64,000 nucleotides of DNA, from contig NZ_JPMY01000002.1 in assembly GCF_000761545.1 (NCBI RefSeq), forward strand, positions 186,001 through 250,000, given 5' to 3'. This DNA is from Pseudomonas sp. ML96 (lineage in GTDB: Bacteria > Pseudomonadota > Gammaproteobacteria > Pseudomonadales > Pseudomonadaceae). The notes beneath the pieces are model-generated. The model did not search any database and was not told where the DNA came from. It saw only the letters and a program-made list of their open reading frames with translations. Made by a program: the position numbers and the translations under genes. Below, piece after piece: positions 1 through 8,210 of this stretch (positions within the stretch are counted from its first letter, which is position 1; each line of letters opens with the position of its first letter).

Positions 1-429
1 GAGCTGGAAGTCACCGAGACTGGCCTGATGGAAGACATCAGCACCGCCGCGCAGAACCTGCTCAGCCTGCGCCGCGCCGGCGCCTTGATCGCCATCGACG
101 ACTTCGGTACCGGCTACTCCTCGCTGAGCTACCTGAAGAGCCTGCCGCTGGACAAGATCAAGATCGACAAGAGCTTCGTCCAAGACCTGCTCGACGACGA
201 GGACGATGCCACCATCGTTCGCGCCATCATCCAGCTGGGCAAGAGCCTGGGCATGCAGGTCATCGCCGAGGGCGTGGAAACTGCCGAGCAGGAAACCTAC
301 ATCATCGCCCAGGGCTGTAACGAAGGTCAGGGCTACCTGTACAGCAAGCCGCTGCCGGCACGCGAACTGACCCTCTACCTCAAGCAAGCCCGCCGCCTGA
401 CCAACGCCGGCAATCCCGCCACCCTCTGA
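1..429 (+). CDS. C-terminal part of an EAL-domain (c-di-GMP phosphodiesterase) protein, cut by the window edge
   Basis: The reading frame is open from base 1 and ends at TGA 427-429, giving 142 visible residues. They carry the second half of an EAL domain: ELEVTE at the left edge, IDDFGTGYSS near residue 33, KIDKSF near residue 54, the catalytic-loop-like IAEGVET near residue 90, and GQGYLYSKPL near residue 108. These match the metal- and substrate-binding motifs of active EAL phosphodiesterases, which hydrolyse c-di-GMP to pGpG. The EAL signature itself and any sensory or GGDEF part lie upstream, so it is not possible to tell a stand-alone EAL protein from a GGDEF-EAL fusion. Domain identity is certain; the full protein is unknown. 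Confidence 0.93.
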   Translation, partial: ELEVTETGLMEDISTAAQNLLSLRRAGALIAIDDFGTGYSSLSYLKSLPLDKIKIDKSFVQDLLDDEDDATIVRAIIQLGKSLGMQVIAEGVETAEQETYIIAQGCNEGQGYLYSKPLPARELTLYLKQARRLTNAGNPATL

Positions 430-470
430 TCCCCCGTCGCCCAACTGGCGATGGGGCAGTAGTAGCCACC

Positions 471-1229
471 ATGAAGCCAGTTCTCCTCGCCCTGTGCCTT
501 GTATTCGCCAACGCAGCAGTGGCCAAGCAGAGCAGCTGCAAGCTGCGGGTAGGCTGGGAAGAGTGGTTCCCCCTGATCTACCAACAGGACGAGCAGCTGA
601 CCGGCAGCGAGTACGAGCTGCTCCAGCAACTGGCCAGCGGCGCCGGCTGCCAACTGCAGTTCGTCGAACTGCCCTGGGCACGCGCCCTGCAGCTGCTCAA
701 GCAGGGCCAGCTGGACATGCTCTACGGCGCCAGCCGCACCGCCGAGCGCGAGGCCTACGCCCAGTTCAGCCAGGCCTACCGCCAGGAGCAGATGGTGCTG
801 GTGATCCGTGCTCCTGAAGGGCCACGCCAACAAGAACTTGGCCGGATCTCACTGGTGGACTGGCTGGCCGAGCCACGGCCCAATGGCCAGCCGCGCACAC
901 TCGGCCTGATTCGCGGCTTCTACTACGGGGAAACCCTGGAAGCCATCGTGCGTGACCCGGCCGCCCGCAATCAGCGCATGGAAGTGCGCTGGGACCAGCA
1001 GCTGCACCAGGTGCTGAGCCTCGGCCGCATCGACGGCTACCTGGTCGAAGCCAGCGTGGCCCAGGCCCAACAATCGGTCGGCGGCCAACCGATGCAACTG
1101 TTCGCCGTCAGCGAACACCCACAAGAACCCATGCACCTGATGTTCTCGCGCAAGGTCGCAGAGCAGGTGGTGGAACGCTTCGACGACGCCATCCGTCTAC
1201 ACCGAGAAGACGCTCCGTCCAATCCTTGA
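471..1229 (+). CDS. Periplasmic solute-binding protein, family 3 (SBP_bac_3-like)
   Basis: The 252-residue product has a signal peptide (MKPVLLALCLVFANAAVA, cut near residue 18) and then a family-3 bilobed binding fold. The marks are LRVGWEEWFPLIY at the start, ELPWARALQLLKQGQLDMLYG near residue 65-85, and the typical SRTAEREAYAQFS stretch. Proteins of this Pseudomonas type often stand alone, without ABC permease genes, and their ligands are mostly unknown. No permease or ATPase gene is adjacent here. The gene follows the EAL gene by 41 bases; the next gene starts 14 bases after its stop. It probably binds a small polar ligand in the periplasm; a transport role is not shown. Confidence 0.85.
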   Translation: MKPVLLALCLVFANAAVAKQSSCKLRVGWEEWFPLIYQQDEQLTGSEYELLQQLASGAGCQLQFVELPWARALQLLKQGQLDMLYGASRTAEREAYAQFSQAYRQEQMVLVIRAPEGPRQQELGRISLVDWLAEPRPNGQPRTLGLIRGFYYGETLEAIVRDPAARNQRMEVRWDQQLHQVLSLGRIDGYLVEASVAQAQQSVGGQPMQLFAVSEHPQEPMHLMFSRKVAEQVVERFDDAIRLHREDAPSNP

Positions 1230-1243
1230 TCAAGGTGCCCACG

Positions 1244-1726
1244 ATGTACCAGCGCCTGACCCGCGCCCTGCTGCTTCTGCTCGTCGTCACCCAGGGCGGC
1301 TGCGCCGTGCTGGCGCCACGCGATCCGCTGCGCATAGACCTAGTCGGCCTGGAGCCGTTGCCGGCGCAGGGCATGGAGATGCGCTTCGCCGTGGTCCTGC
1401 GGGTGCAGAACCCCAACGACAACCCAATCGACTACGACGGTCTCAGCGTCGAGCTGGACGTCAACGGCCAGCCATTGGCCAGCGGCGTGAGCGACCAGAG
1501 CGGGCAGGTGCCGCGTTATGGCGAGGAACTGCTGCGCGTGCCGCTAAGCATTTCGGCTCTGTCGGTGATGCGCCAGGCCTGGGCCGCCGCCGGTTACCAG
1601 AATGGTCGCGGCCTGCCCTACGAGCTGCGCGGCAAGCTCGGTGGCGGCCTGTTCGGCACCGCGCGTTTCAGCGATGCCGGCACCTTCAACTGGCCGCAGC
1701 AGCCGCTGCCCGAGGGAACCCGCTAG
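1244..1726 (+). CDS. LEA type 2 (WHy-domain) lipoprotein
   Basis: Starting at ATG 1244 gives 160 residues with a lipoprotein signal, MYQRLTRALLLLLVVTQGGC, whose Cys 20 would be lipidated. An in-frame TTG at 1226 would add six residues before the hydrophobic segment and is less likely. The mature part resembles the LEA_2/WHy fold: FAVVLRVQNPNDNPIDYDGLSVELDVNG, followed by ASGVSDQSGQVPRYGEELLRVPL. Family members are small beta-sandwich proteins linked to stress or desiccation; the bacterial ones have no settled function. The 3' end overlaps the convergent BrkB gene by 4 bases. Confidence 0.82.
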   Translation: MYQRLTRALLLLLVVTQGGCAVLAPRDPLRIDLVGLEPLPAQGMEMRFAVVLRVQNPNDNPIDYDGLSVELDVNGQPLASGVSDQSGQVPRYGEELLRVPLSISALSVMRQAWAAAGYQNGRGLPYELRGKLGGGLFGTARFSDAGTFNWPQQPLPEGTR

Positions 1727-2613
1727 TGCTCCGCCGCAGCGCCTGAGGCGACCTTCTCGCCCGGTTCCTTGCCCTCGCTGGCGTGGTGCTCGATCACCGC
1801 GTTGAGCTCCGCGCCGAACAGCAGCACCGCCGAAGAGATATACAGGTAGAGCAGGAACACGATGATCGCGCCGATGCTGCCGTAGGTGGCGTTGTAGTCG
1901 GCAAAGTTCTGCGCGTAAAAGCCGAAGCCCAGCGATGCGGCGATCCACACCAGCACCGCCAGCACCGAGCCTGGGGTGATGAAGCGGAACTCTTGCTGCA
2001 CGTCCGGCGCCAGGTAGTACACCGCCGCCACCACGACCATCAGCATCAACACCGCCAGTGGCCAGCGCAGCCAGGACCAGAGCAACACCACCGTCTGTTC
2101 CAGGCCGAACTGGCCGGCCAGCCAGTTCATCGCCTGCGGCCCGAGCACCATCAGCGCGGCGACCATCAGCATGATCAGCGCCACCGCCACCGTGTACAGC
2201 AGCGACAGCGGCACCAGCTTCCACGCCGGTCGTGCATCGGCCACGCCGTAGGCGCGATTCATCGCCGCCATGGTCGAGCGCACCGCCGCCGATGAGGTCC
2301 ACAGCGCCAGCAGGATACCAATGGAGAACAGACCACCCTTCTGTGTCTGCAGTTGCGCGATCACCGGGTCGACCAGGCCCAGCGCCTCGCGCGGCAGCAG
2401 CAGCGCGGCCTGCTCGTGCAGCCAGTCGAAGATCGGCTGGGCATCCAGCACGCCGATCAGGGCGATGAGGAACAGCAGGAAGGGAAACAGCGAGAAGAAC
2501 AGCTGGAAGGCCAGCGCCGAGGCGTAGGTCGGCAACTCGTCGTCGACGAAGTCGCTGACCGTCTGCCGGGCAATGGTGCGCCAGGACACCCCGCGCAAAT
2601 CGATGAAAGCCAT
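1723..2613 (-). CDS. YihY/BrkB family inner-membrane protein
   Basis: The 296-residue polytopic protein belongs to the YihY/virulence factor BrkB family. The N-terminal region has the family-typical [33 protein letters not shown], then about five more hydrophobic helices and an AGLxxG-poor, AEH-ending hydrophilic tail. BrkB was once called a ribonuclease, an assignment since dropped; the family is treated as membrane transport-like with unknown substrate. The start ATG (2613) follows an AGGAGG-type ribosome site. It is divergent from yjdM and convergent with the LEA lipoprotein, so it is likely monocistronic. Confidence 0.9.
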   Translation of the reverse strand: MAFIDLRGVSWRTIARQTVSDFVDDELPTYASALAFQLFFSLFPFLLFLIALIGVLDAQPIFDWLHEQAALLLPREALGLVDPVIAQLQTQKGGLFSIGILLALWTSSAAVRSTMAAMNRAYGVADARPAWKLVPLSLLYTVAVALIMLMVAALMVLGPQAMNWLAGQFGLEQTVVLLWSWLRWPLAVLMLMVVVAAVYYLAPDVQQEFRFITPGSVLAVLVWIAASLGFGFYAQNFADYNATYGSIGAIIVFLLYLYISSAVLLFGAELNAVIEHHASEGKEPGEKVASGAAAEH

Positions 2614-2738
2614 GCGTCCTCCGCCGCGTTCTCCTGCAAGGTGGGACGGCGGCGCAGGCGGATCGGTTCGACCAATCGCCCGCAGGCAGTAAAAGCCCTA
2701 TACAATCTGCGGCCTTTACGTTCGACCGAGGTTTTCCC

Positions 2739-3080
2739 ATGAGCACCCTGCCACCCTGCCCCAAGTGCAGCTCCGAATACACCTACGAAGACAGCGCCCA
2801 GCTGGTCTGCCCGGAGTGCGCCCACGAATGGTCGGCCGATGCAGCCGCGCAGGACGCCGACGGCGAGCGCGTGATCAAGGACTCGGTCGGCAACCTGCTG
2901 CAGGACGGCGACAGCGTCACCGTGATCAAGGACCTCAAGGTCAAGGGCTCGTCCCTGGTGGTCAAGGTCGGCACCAAGGTGAAGAACATCCGCCTGGTCG
3001 ACGGCGACCACGACATCGACTGCAAGATCGACGGCATCGGCGCGATGAAGCTGAAGTCGGAATTCGTACGCAAGGTCTGA
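2739..3080 (+). CDS. yjdM: YjdM/PhnA zinc-ribbon protein
   Basis: The 113-residue protein has an N-terminal zinc ribbon, [14 protein letters not shown] followed by [10 protein letters not shown], so two CxxC pairs at about residues 7-10 and 27-30. The C-terminal PhnA domain follows: [26 protein letters not shown] and [12 protein letters not shown]. This is the full family length. The gene was named for its location near phosphonate genes in E. coli but is not needed for phosphonate use; function is unknown. No phosphonate genes are nearby. A TATACAAT box at about 2700 lies upstream and a GAGG ribosome site precedes the ATG. Confidence 0.93.
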   Translation: MSTLPPCPKCSSEYTYEDSAQLVCPECAHEWSADAAAQDADGERVIKDSVGNLLQDGDSVTVIKDLKVKGSSLVVKVGTKVKNIRLVDGDHDIDCKIDGIGAMKLKSEFVRKV

Positions 3081-3153
3081 CCCACGCGGCCACCCCAGCG
3101 GCTAGGCTGAAGGGAACGGACGCACCAGGCGTCCGCCTCCTCGGGAGAACACG

Positions 3154-3879
3154 ATGCGCAGTCTGTCGCTGCTCCTGCTCCTGATCTTCAGCCCGCTGCT
3201 CGCCGCCGAAACCTGGCGGGTGGTCGGCGACGAACAATTCGCCCCCTACAGCTTCGTCACCCAGGAAGACGACACCCCGCGCGGCGTCGACGTGGAGATG
3301 GTCGAGGCGGTCATGCGCCAGGCCGGCATTGCCTACAACCTGCGCCTGTATCCGTGGGAACGGGTCAAGCGCATGCTCGAGCGCGGCGAGACCGAGATGG
3401 CCTTCCAGTTCGCCGGCACCCCGGAACGCCAAGAACAGTACGAACTGGTCGGCCCCATCCGCACCGGCTCCACCGTGTTCATGACCACCCACAAGACAGC
3501 CATCGACGACTGGCAGAGCCTCGACGACTTCAGCCCCTTCGTCATCGGCCAGGTACGCGGCTACGCCTACGAATCCAACTACGACAAGGCTGACCTGCGC
3601 CGCGACACCAGCGCGCAGAACCCTCGCCAGCTGGTGTCCATGCTGCTGGCCGGGCGCATCGACATCATCGTCGGCGACCGCACCCAGCTGCTTTATTTCA
3701 TCCAGGAACAACGCGCCCAGGACAGCGTGCGCCTGTTGCCCAAACCACTGGTGGAGATGCCGCGCTACGTCGCCTTCGCCAAGGGTGACAAGGCTCGTGC
3801 CGAGCAGTTCGCCGCGGCGCTGAAGCAGGTCCGCGCCAGCGGCGCGCTGCAGAAGATCCTGCGCAAGTGGGAAGAGTGA
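3154..3879 (+). CDS. Periplasmic solute-binding protein, family 3 (amino-acid-binding-like)
   Basis: The 241-residue protein begins with a short signal peptide, MRSLSLLLLLIFSPLLAAE, and continues with a complete SBP_bac_3 fold: WRVVGDEQFAPYSFV, RGVDVEMVEAVMRQAGI, LYPWERVKRMLERGETEMAFQFAGTPERQEQYELVGP. A GGGAGAA ribosome site precedes the ATG. It is a second member of the same superfamily as the gene at 471, but too different to be a recent duplicate. No ABC permease is near. The ligand is not predictable from sequence. Confidence 0.87.
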   Translation: MRSLSLLLLLIFSPLLAAETWRVVGDEQFAPYSFVTQEDDTPRGVDVEMVEAVMRQAGIAYNLRLYPWERVKRMLERGETEMAFQFAGTPERQEQYELVGPIRTGSTVFMTTHKTAIDDWQSLDDFSPFVIGQVRGYAYESNYDKADLRRDTSAQNPRQLVSMLLAGRIDIIVGDRTQLLYFIQEQRAQDSVRLLPKPLVEMPRYVAFAKGDKARAEQFAAALKQVRASGALQKILRKWEE

Positions 3880-3883
3880 CGCC

Positions 3884-4606
3884 TCACTGCACCGGCAGGA
3901 AGTTGATGAACAGCAGGCTCTGCGCGTAGTTCACCCCGAGGCGCCGGTAGCGCTCCTCCAGCACGTGGGTGAGCAGGTCCAGGCGCGCGGTCATCTTGCC
4001 GAACTCCACCGCGTAGCTAAGGTTGCCCTCGTCGTTGGACAGCAGCAGCGGGCGGCCCTGGTCGTCGCGGCGCTGGGCGAGCATCCAGGCGGCCTTCTCG
4101 ATGTTGCGCGCGGCGTTGTGGATGAACTGCGCATCGAACGAATCGGTCAGGTAAAACTCGGTACGCCCGCCGTGGGCGGTGATCAGCATACTGCCCAGCG
4201 AATAGATGAAGGCGCCGACGCGGTCGCCCTGGAAATCCGGACTCAGCGAGTAGCTGAGCGCCGCCACGTCGCGCCGGCCGCCGAGCTGCGGCAACGGCTG
4301 GTTCAGCTCGATGGCCTGGTGGATCGCCTGCTCCGCTGCCGTGCGGTTGGGCAGCCCGGTCTTGCGCCATTCGCGTGGGTTGCGCTGGTACAGCTTGCCC
4401 AGCAGCAGGTACAGGCTATTGAGGTTGTTGCGCATGGCCAGGGTGGCCATGCGGTCCACGTCGCTCTGCAGCAGTTCACCGGGTTTGAGCTCGGTGGTCT
4501 TGCTGATGATGCTGGCGTGGTCCAGTTGCCCGGAGCAGCCGCCCAGGCCCAGCGCTACCCCTAGCGCCAGCACCGAGCCCAGTCTCCAGGCCTTGGCTGA
4601 ATTCAT
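3884..4606 (-). CDS. Conserved hypothetical lipoprotein
   Basis: I do not recognise a named domain. The 240-residue product has a lipoprotein signal with lipobox LGGC (Cys near residue 24), then a mostly helical body containing SIISKTTELKPGELLQSDVDRMATLAMRNNLNSLYLLLGKLYQRNP. Another recognisable stretch is FIYSLGSMLITAHGGRTEFYLTDSFDAQFIHNAARNIEKAAWMLAQRRD. This looks like a conserved Pseudomonas envelope protein. It lies convergent with the solute-binding gene at 3154, with only 4 bases between the stop codons. Function unknown. Confidence 0.8.
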   Translation of the reverse strand: MNSAKAWRLGSVLALGVALGLGGCSGQLDHASIISKTTELKPGELLQSDVDRMATLAMRNNLNSLYLLLGKLYQRNPREWRKTGLPNRTAAEQAIHQAIELNQPLPQLGGRRDVAALSYSLSPDFQGDRVGAFIYSLGSMLITAHGGRTEFYLTDSFDAQFIHNAARNIEKAAWMLAQRRDDQGRPLLLSNDEGNLSYAVEFGKMTARLDLLTHVLEERYRRLGVNYAQSLLFINFLPVQ

Positions 4607-4891
4607 CGGATTGCCCCCGCTCTCCTGTGAACCCTCGGCTAGCAGTAAAGCGCAAAACCCCGGACTTGCTTCGCGCTGCGCTCGAGCGGCTATTCAGGCA
4701 GCGAGCGCAACGGCTCTAGATCGCGGGTTTTCCACCTCGCCAGCGATGCTCCTCAACCTTGCCCGGCAAGCCCGACGAACGGTGGTAAGCCGCTCTTTTA
4801 CATAGGATTTACATTGCCGCCGGGAAAGTATCGCGGTGCATACAGTCGAACGCAGTAACCGGAAACCTCCGGTGATACAGGAGTCTCGACC

Positions 4892-5239
4892 ATGCTTTCG
4901 CGTATCCCCCTCATTACCGGCCTGATCGCCAGCCTTGCTCTCGCTGGCGAGCAACAGGCCCAAGCGGCAGACGGCGGCGATGTGGCCGCGGGTGTTGCGG
5001 TCGGCGCCATCATCGGTGGAGTTATCGCCAGCCAGCGTCCGGTCCGGGTCTATGAGCCGGAGCCGGTGTACTACGCACCGCCACCGCCTCCGGTGGCTTA
5101 TTACCCGCAGCCGGTGTATGTGGAGCGGCCGGTGTATTACAGGCCGGGGCCGGTGTATTACGTGCCGGAGCCGCGTCATCATCACAAGCATTGGCGTAAG
5201 CATCATCGTCGTCATCACCACGACGACTATCGCTGGTGA
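4892..5239 (+). CDS. Small secreted Pro/Tyr-rich protein with a His-rich tail
   Basis: The 115-residue protein has a signal peptide (cleaved near AAQA-AD, residue 25), a glycine-zipper-like segment (VAAGVAVGAIIGGVIAS, about residues 31-47), a middle rich in repeated PVYY/PVYV motifs, and a basic histidine cluster at the end (RHHHKHWRKHHRRHHHDDY). The glycine zipper suggests association with the outer membrane. The His cluster could bind metal; that is inference. A GGAGT ribosome site precedes the ATG and a strong terminator follows directly, so it is a single-gene transcript. Confidence 0.78.
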   Translation: MLSRIPLITGLIASLALAGEQQAQAADGGDVAAGVAVGAIIGGVIASQRPVRVYEPEPVYYAPPPPPVAYYPQPVYVERPVYYRPGPVYYVPEPRHHHKHWRKHHRRHHHDDYRW

Positions 5240-5243
5240 CTGG

Positions 5244-5272
5244 GGGCCCCGCTTAGGCGGGGCTTCTTCTTT
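5244..5272 (+). terminator. Rho-independent terminator after the His-rich secreted protein gene
   Basis: Stem GCCCCGC (5246-5252), loop TTAG, stem GCGGGGC (5257-5263), then a pyrimidine run TTCTTCTTT. Confidence 0.88.
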
Positions 5273-5349
5273 GTGGCTGGAAAGCCAGCTATGGCATTGG
5301 GCCAGCTCCGTGCAGTATGGTCGGACGCATCGACCAGCAGGGATGCGCC

Positions 5350-6198
5350 ATGGCCAACAAGAACCCTACACCTCGGCACCAGAAGCACCTCGCCGTGCTC
5401 ATCGATGCAGACAATGCCTCTGCAGCCATCGTTGAAGGACTGTTCGAGGAAATCGCCAAGTACGGGCTGGCCAGCGTCAAGCGCATCTATGGCGACTGGA
5501 CCCTCCCCAACCTGGGCGGCTGGAAGCAGGTGCTTCTGGACTACTCCATCCAGCCTATCCAACAGTTCGCTTACACCAAGGGCAAAAACGCCACCGATAG
5601 CTCGCTGATCATCGACGCGATGGACCTGCTCTACACCCGGCGTTTCGATGGGTTCTGCCTGGTCTCCAGCGACAGCGACTTCACCCGCCTAGCGGCGCGG
5701 ATTCGTGAGGAAGGGTTGGAGGTGATCGGCTTTGGCGAGCAGAAGACGCCGAAGCCGTTCGTGTCAGCGTGCGACAAGTTCATTTATACCGAGTTGCTGC
5801 GTAGCGATACCGATGTCAGCGAGGTAGAGGCTCCCACCAGTAAATCGACCGCCGCCGCCACACCCACAGCTGCAACTGAAGCCAAACCTGCAACCCAAAC
5901 AACGGTAGCCAAGGTCAAACCGCAGAAGATTCCAGTGGACTTCATTACCAAGGTAATCGAGGACATTTCTGACGAGGAAGGCTGGGCACAACTGGGTGGA
6001 CTAGGGGCAACCCTCAGCAAGCTGCGCTCTGACTTCGACACCCGACTCTATGGCCACAAAAAACTAAGCGGCCTGATTAAAGCCTGTAACCATGCATTTG
6101 AAATTCAGGAGCGCGGTACTTCGTCTACCGGCGGCAAAGACTTATTTGTCCGTAGCCGAAAAGCAACCAAGCCAAACTCGGCCAATGCATCACCTTGA
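5350..6198 (+). CDS. NYN-domain protein with C-terminal OST-HTH/LOTUS domain
   Basis: Start at ATG 5350, chosen over ATG 5317 because AGGGA lies seven bases before it and the protein then begins just ahead of the domain; 282 residues. The NYN (LabA/DUF88, PIN-like) nuclease domain spans about residues 12-160. Its acidic residues are in LAVLIDADNAS, TDSSLIIDAMDLL and CLVSSDSDFTRLAARIREEG. An Ala/Thr-rich linker (about 160-195) leads to a LOTUS/OST-HTH domain (about 198-265: VDFITKVIEDISDEEGWAQLGGLGATL). NYN domains resemble RNases; LOTUS domains bind RNA, including G-rich RNA. It is probably an RNA-processing or RNA-binding factor. Linker and 3' end are less GC-rich than the neighbours. Confidence 0.9.
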   Translation: MANKNPTPRHQKHLAVLIDADNASAAIVEGLFEEIAKYGLASVKRIYGDWTLPNLGGWKQVLLDYSIQPIQQFAYTKGKNATDSSLIIDAMDLLYTRRFDGFCLVSSDSDFTRLAARIREEGLEVIGFGEQKTPKPFVSACDKFIYTELLRSDTDVSEVEAPTSKSTAAATPTAATEAKPATQTTVAKVKPQKIPVDFITKVIEDISDEEGWAQLGGLGATLSKLRSDFDTRLYGHKKLSGLIKACNHAFEIQERGTSSTGGKDLFVRSRKATKPNSANASP

Positions 6199-6480
6199 GC
6201 CCAGATTTCGCCCTGCTGGGCGACCTACTTTCTTTGCTTGTGCAAAGAAAGCTAGGCAAAGAAACACACCCCGGCATCCGGGTCTCGCTGCGCTCGACTC
6301 CCCTCCTTCCGGCGCCGCTCCGGGGGCCGTCACGAAGGGACGTCCCTGTCCCTTCGTTCCTCGCTCGGCATCCATGCCTCGCGTCCCCCTGCGCAACACC
6401 TCCACTCGGCCTACTGACGGGGAGTCTGCGCGCATGAAGACTTCCCGTCCTAGGATGCTCGGAGCAGTCGAGGAACGATG
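6199..6480. repeat. Hairpin-rich intergenic repeat of a kind dispersed in Pseudomonas genomes
   Basis: No credible gene lies here. A near-perfect hairpin is present: CTACTTTCTTTGC (6225-6237), loop TTGT, GCAAAGAAAGCTAG (6242-6255). A second GCAAAGAAA copy follows it, and a further inverted pair GAAGGGA ... TCCCTTC occurs at about 6336-6357. I recall the TTTCTTTGC/GCAAAGAAA block as recurring between genes in Pseudomonas and related genomes, where it yields many spurious hypothetical proteins. The open frames on both strands here look like such products. It starts directly at the NYN stop codon. Confidence 0.6.
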
Positions 6481-6543
6481 CAAAACATGCTCCACGAGCT
6501 CCATCACAAGTCATCAATTGCTATTAGCCACTGCGGAATTGCC

Positions 6544-7317
6544 ATGAAGTCTTACTCAGCCCCCAAAACCCTAGCCATCATCCTAACTGCAGTCCTGCTG
6601 CCGGGGTGTGCCTCGGAACTGACAAGCGAGCAAGTGCTTAGCCACGACAGTGGTCGTGTTATCCCCGGAAAGCGATTAACCGCTCCAGTTAAACGAAAAG
6701 CGGCCGTAGGTGAGGAAATGCTCACGGCAGGAGAGTACGCACTGACGTCTGGAAAGATCGCACGCAAAATTGCCGTTATGCAGGAAGGTGCTTCAGCAGA
6801 CATCAAGCACAAACTCAGATCGTTCAACTTCCATCTCGCACCAGCAACTCTCAAGTCAGAAGGAACCGTTAAAAGCGGCCATCTTTACCAGTACCCACGA
6901 GGCTTTGTAACAGCAGGCAATGAGCCTGCTTTTGGCGGCCTGATTGCCCCCTATGACACTCCCGAATTGGCTACAAAAATCTATTGGAACTGGACCTCCA
7001 GTGGCACAAGCACTTACTACACAGCGGATTTGGATCGCCCAGTAAAGCTTTCAACTAGCGAAATTGAAGAAAACTTGAGTAATAGCGCGAGCTACCAAAC
7101 ACCACTGCAAGTATTAATTTACTCAGGCGTATCAGCAGGGCAGATCCGTTTCGTTTACAAAGAATTCACCTCCCACGGCCAGACGAGACCTGACTTCACT
7201 CAGGACGTCGTTCTCGACTACCAAGAGGGCGAGGAATACGCCTTTAAAAGTGCTCGGTTCGTGATCAACAAAGCAGGGCCTGCATTCATTGAATTTACCG
7301 TCATCACCGGCCTGTAG
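6544..7317 (+). CDS. Orphan lipoprotein of unknown function, lower GC than surroundings
   Basis: Start at ATG 6544 (257 residues) gives a clean lipoprotein signal MKSYSAPKTLAIILTAVLLPGC, Cys 22. An in-frame ATG at 6478 would bury that signal and lies in the repeat. I recognise no domain. The body is beta-rich and polar, with stretches such as GHLYQYPRGFVTAGNEPAFGG, IYWNWTSSGTSTYYTADLDRPVKL and EGEEYAFKSARFVINKAGPAFIEFTVITGL. GC and codon use are lower than in neighbouring genes, suggesting acquisition by transfer. It ends at a strong bidirectional terminator and is bounded on the left by the repeat. Confidence 0.75.
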   Translation: MKSYSAPKTLAIILTAVLLPGCASELTSEQVLSHDSGRVIPGKRLTAPVKRKAAVGEEMLTAGEYALTSGKIARKIAVMQEGASADIKHKLRSFNFHLAPATLKSEGTVKSGHLYQYPRGFVTAGNEPAFGGLIAPYDTPELATKIYWNWTSSGTSTYYTADLDRPVKLSTSEIEENLSNSASYQTPLQVLIYSGVSAGQIRFVYKEFTSHGQTRPDFTQDVVLDYQEGEEYAFKSARFVINKAGPAFIEFTVITGL

Positions 7318-7340
7318 TGGGTAATCCGCTAGCACCCCCC

Positions 7341-7378
7341 TAATAAAAAGGCCCGTCATTAGACGGGCCTTTTTATTA
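7341..7378. terminator. Bidirectional terminator between the orphan lipoprotein and the amidotransferase gene
   Basis: Perfect 17-bp arms at 7341-7357 and 7362-7378 around loop ATTA. The GC core is GGCCCGTC/GACGGGCC and the A/T runs on either side allow termination in both directions, serving the convergent genes. Confidence 0.93.
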
Positions 7379-7388
7379 GCAACTAGAT

Positions 7389-8171
7389 TCAGGCTTCTAC
7401 TGCCTCCCTGCGCTTAACCAGCTTGCTGGCCTGATACTCCCTCGCCGCCTCATGGAACGCCCCAATCAGCGCGTTGTAATCATCTTTCTCCCAATAGCGA
7501 TACTCCGGGTGCCACTGCACCCCAACGGCAAACGCCTTGGCGCCAATCACGCTGACCGCCTCAATCTGCCCGTCCTCGCAGACGGCCTCTACCTGTAAGC
7601 CCTCGCCCAGACGGTCGATGCCCTGGCCATGCAGGGAGTTGACGCTGATCTCGCGCTCGCCGAGCAGCTTGTGCAGCACACCACCCTCGGTCAGAGCGAC
7701 CTTGTGGATCGGGCCGTAGGCCACGTTGTCCGGCACGTCCTTCACTTCGCGGTGGTCGAGGCGACCGGGCACTAGGTGCACTTCGCGGTGCAGGGTGCCG
7801 CCGTACAGCACGTTGAGTTCCTGCACACCGCGGCAGATGCCGAGGAAGGGAATGCCGCGGTCGATGCAGGCGCGCATCAGGCGCAGCACGGTGGCGTCGC
7901 GGGGTTTGTCGGCCAGGCCCAGGCCGGGGTGGTCGTCGCCGTAGAAGCTGGGGTGTACGTTGGACAGCGAGCCGCCGAACAGGATGCCGGAGACGTTATC
8001 GAGCACGGTGTCCATGTCCAGGTCGTCGCCGAAGGCCGGGATCATCAGCGGGAAGGCGCCGAAGCCGGTGACGGCCTGAATGTATTTCTCGCCCACCAAG
8101 TGGAACCAGCCGATGTCGCGGTCAGTCAGCTGCCAGCGGCACAGGGGAAGGCCAATCATGGGTTTGTTCAT
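7389..8171 (-). CDS. Class I glutamine amidotransferase-like gamma-glutamyl-GABA hydrolase (PuuD/SpuA family, peptidase C26)
   Basis: The 260-residue protein has the C26 family features: MIGLPLCR at the start, GILFGGSLSNVHPSFYGD near residue 85-100, the nucleophile elbow FLGICRGVQELNVLYGG (catalytic Cys about residue 119), and a C-terminal AVGVQWHPEYRYWEKDD with the catalytic His and Glu. PuuD-type enzymes release GABA from gamma-glutamyl-GABA in putrescine degradation; SpuA is the Pseudomonas relative near polyamine genes. Here no polyamine genes adjoin it; it sits downstream of the bau genes, separated by a terminator. It could act on another gamma-glutamyl compound. Confidence 0.88.
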   Translation of the reverse strand: MNKPMIGLPLCRWQLTDRDIGWFHLVGEKYIQAVTGFGAFPLMIPAFGDDLDMDTVLDNVSGILFGGSLSNVHPSFYGDDHPGLGLADKPRDATVLRLMRACIDRGIPFLGICRGVQELNVLYGGTLHREVHLVPGRLDHREVKDVPDNVAYGPIHKVALTEGGVLHKLLGEREISVNSLHGQGIDRLGEGLQVEAVCEDGQIEAVSVIGAKAFAVGVQWHPEYRYWEKDDYNALIGAFHEAAREYQASKLVKRREAVEA

Positions 8172-8210
8172 TGCAAGGGTGTCCTCTTCATTTGAGATTG
8201 AAGTGGGCTG

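Noticed and set aside
1226..1243. TTG start for the LEA lipoprotein
   Set aside because: It overlaps the previous stop and adds polar residues before the lipoprotein signal that begins at ATG 1244.
6190..6507. Apparent small proteins on the minus strand in the repeat
   Set aside because: They lie within a hairpin-rich repeat and resemble the spurious products often annotated from such repeats.
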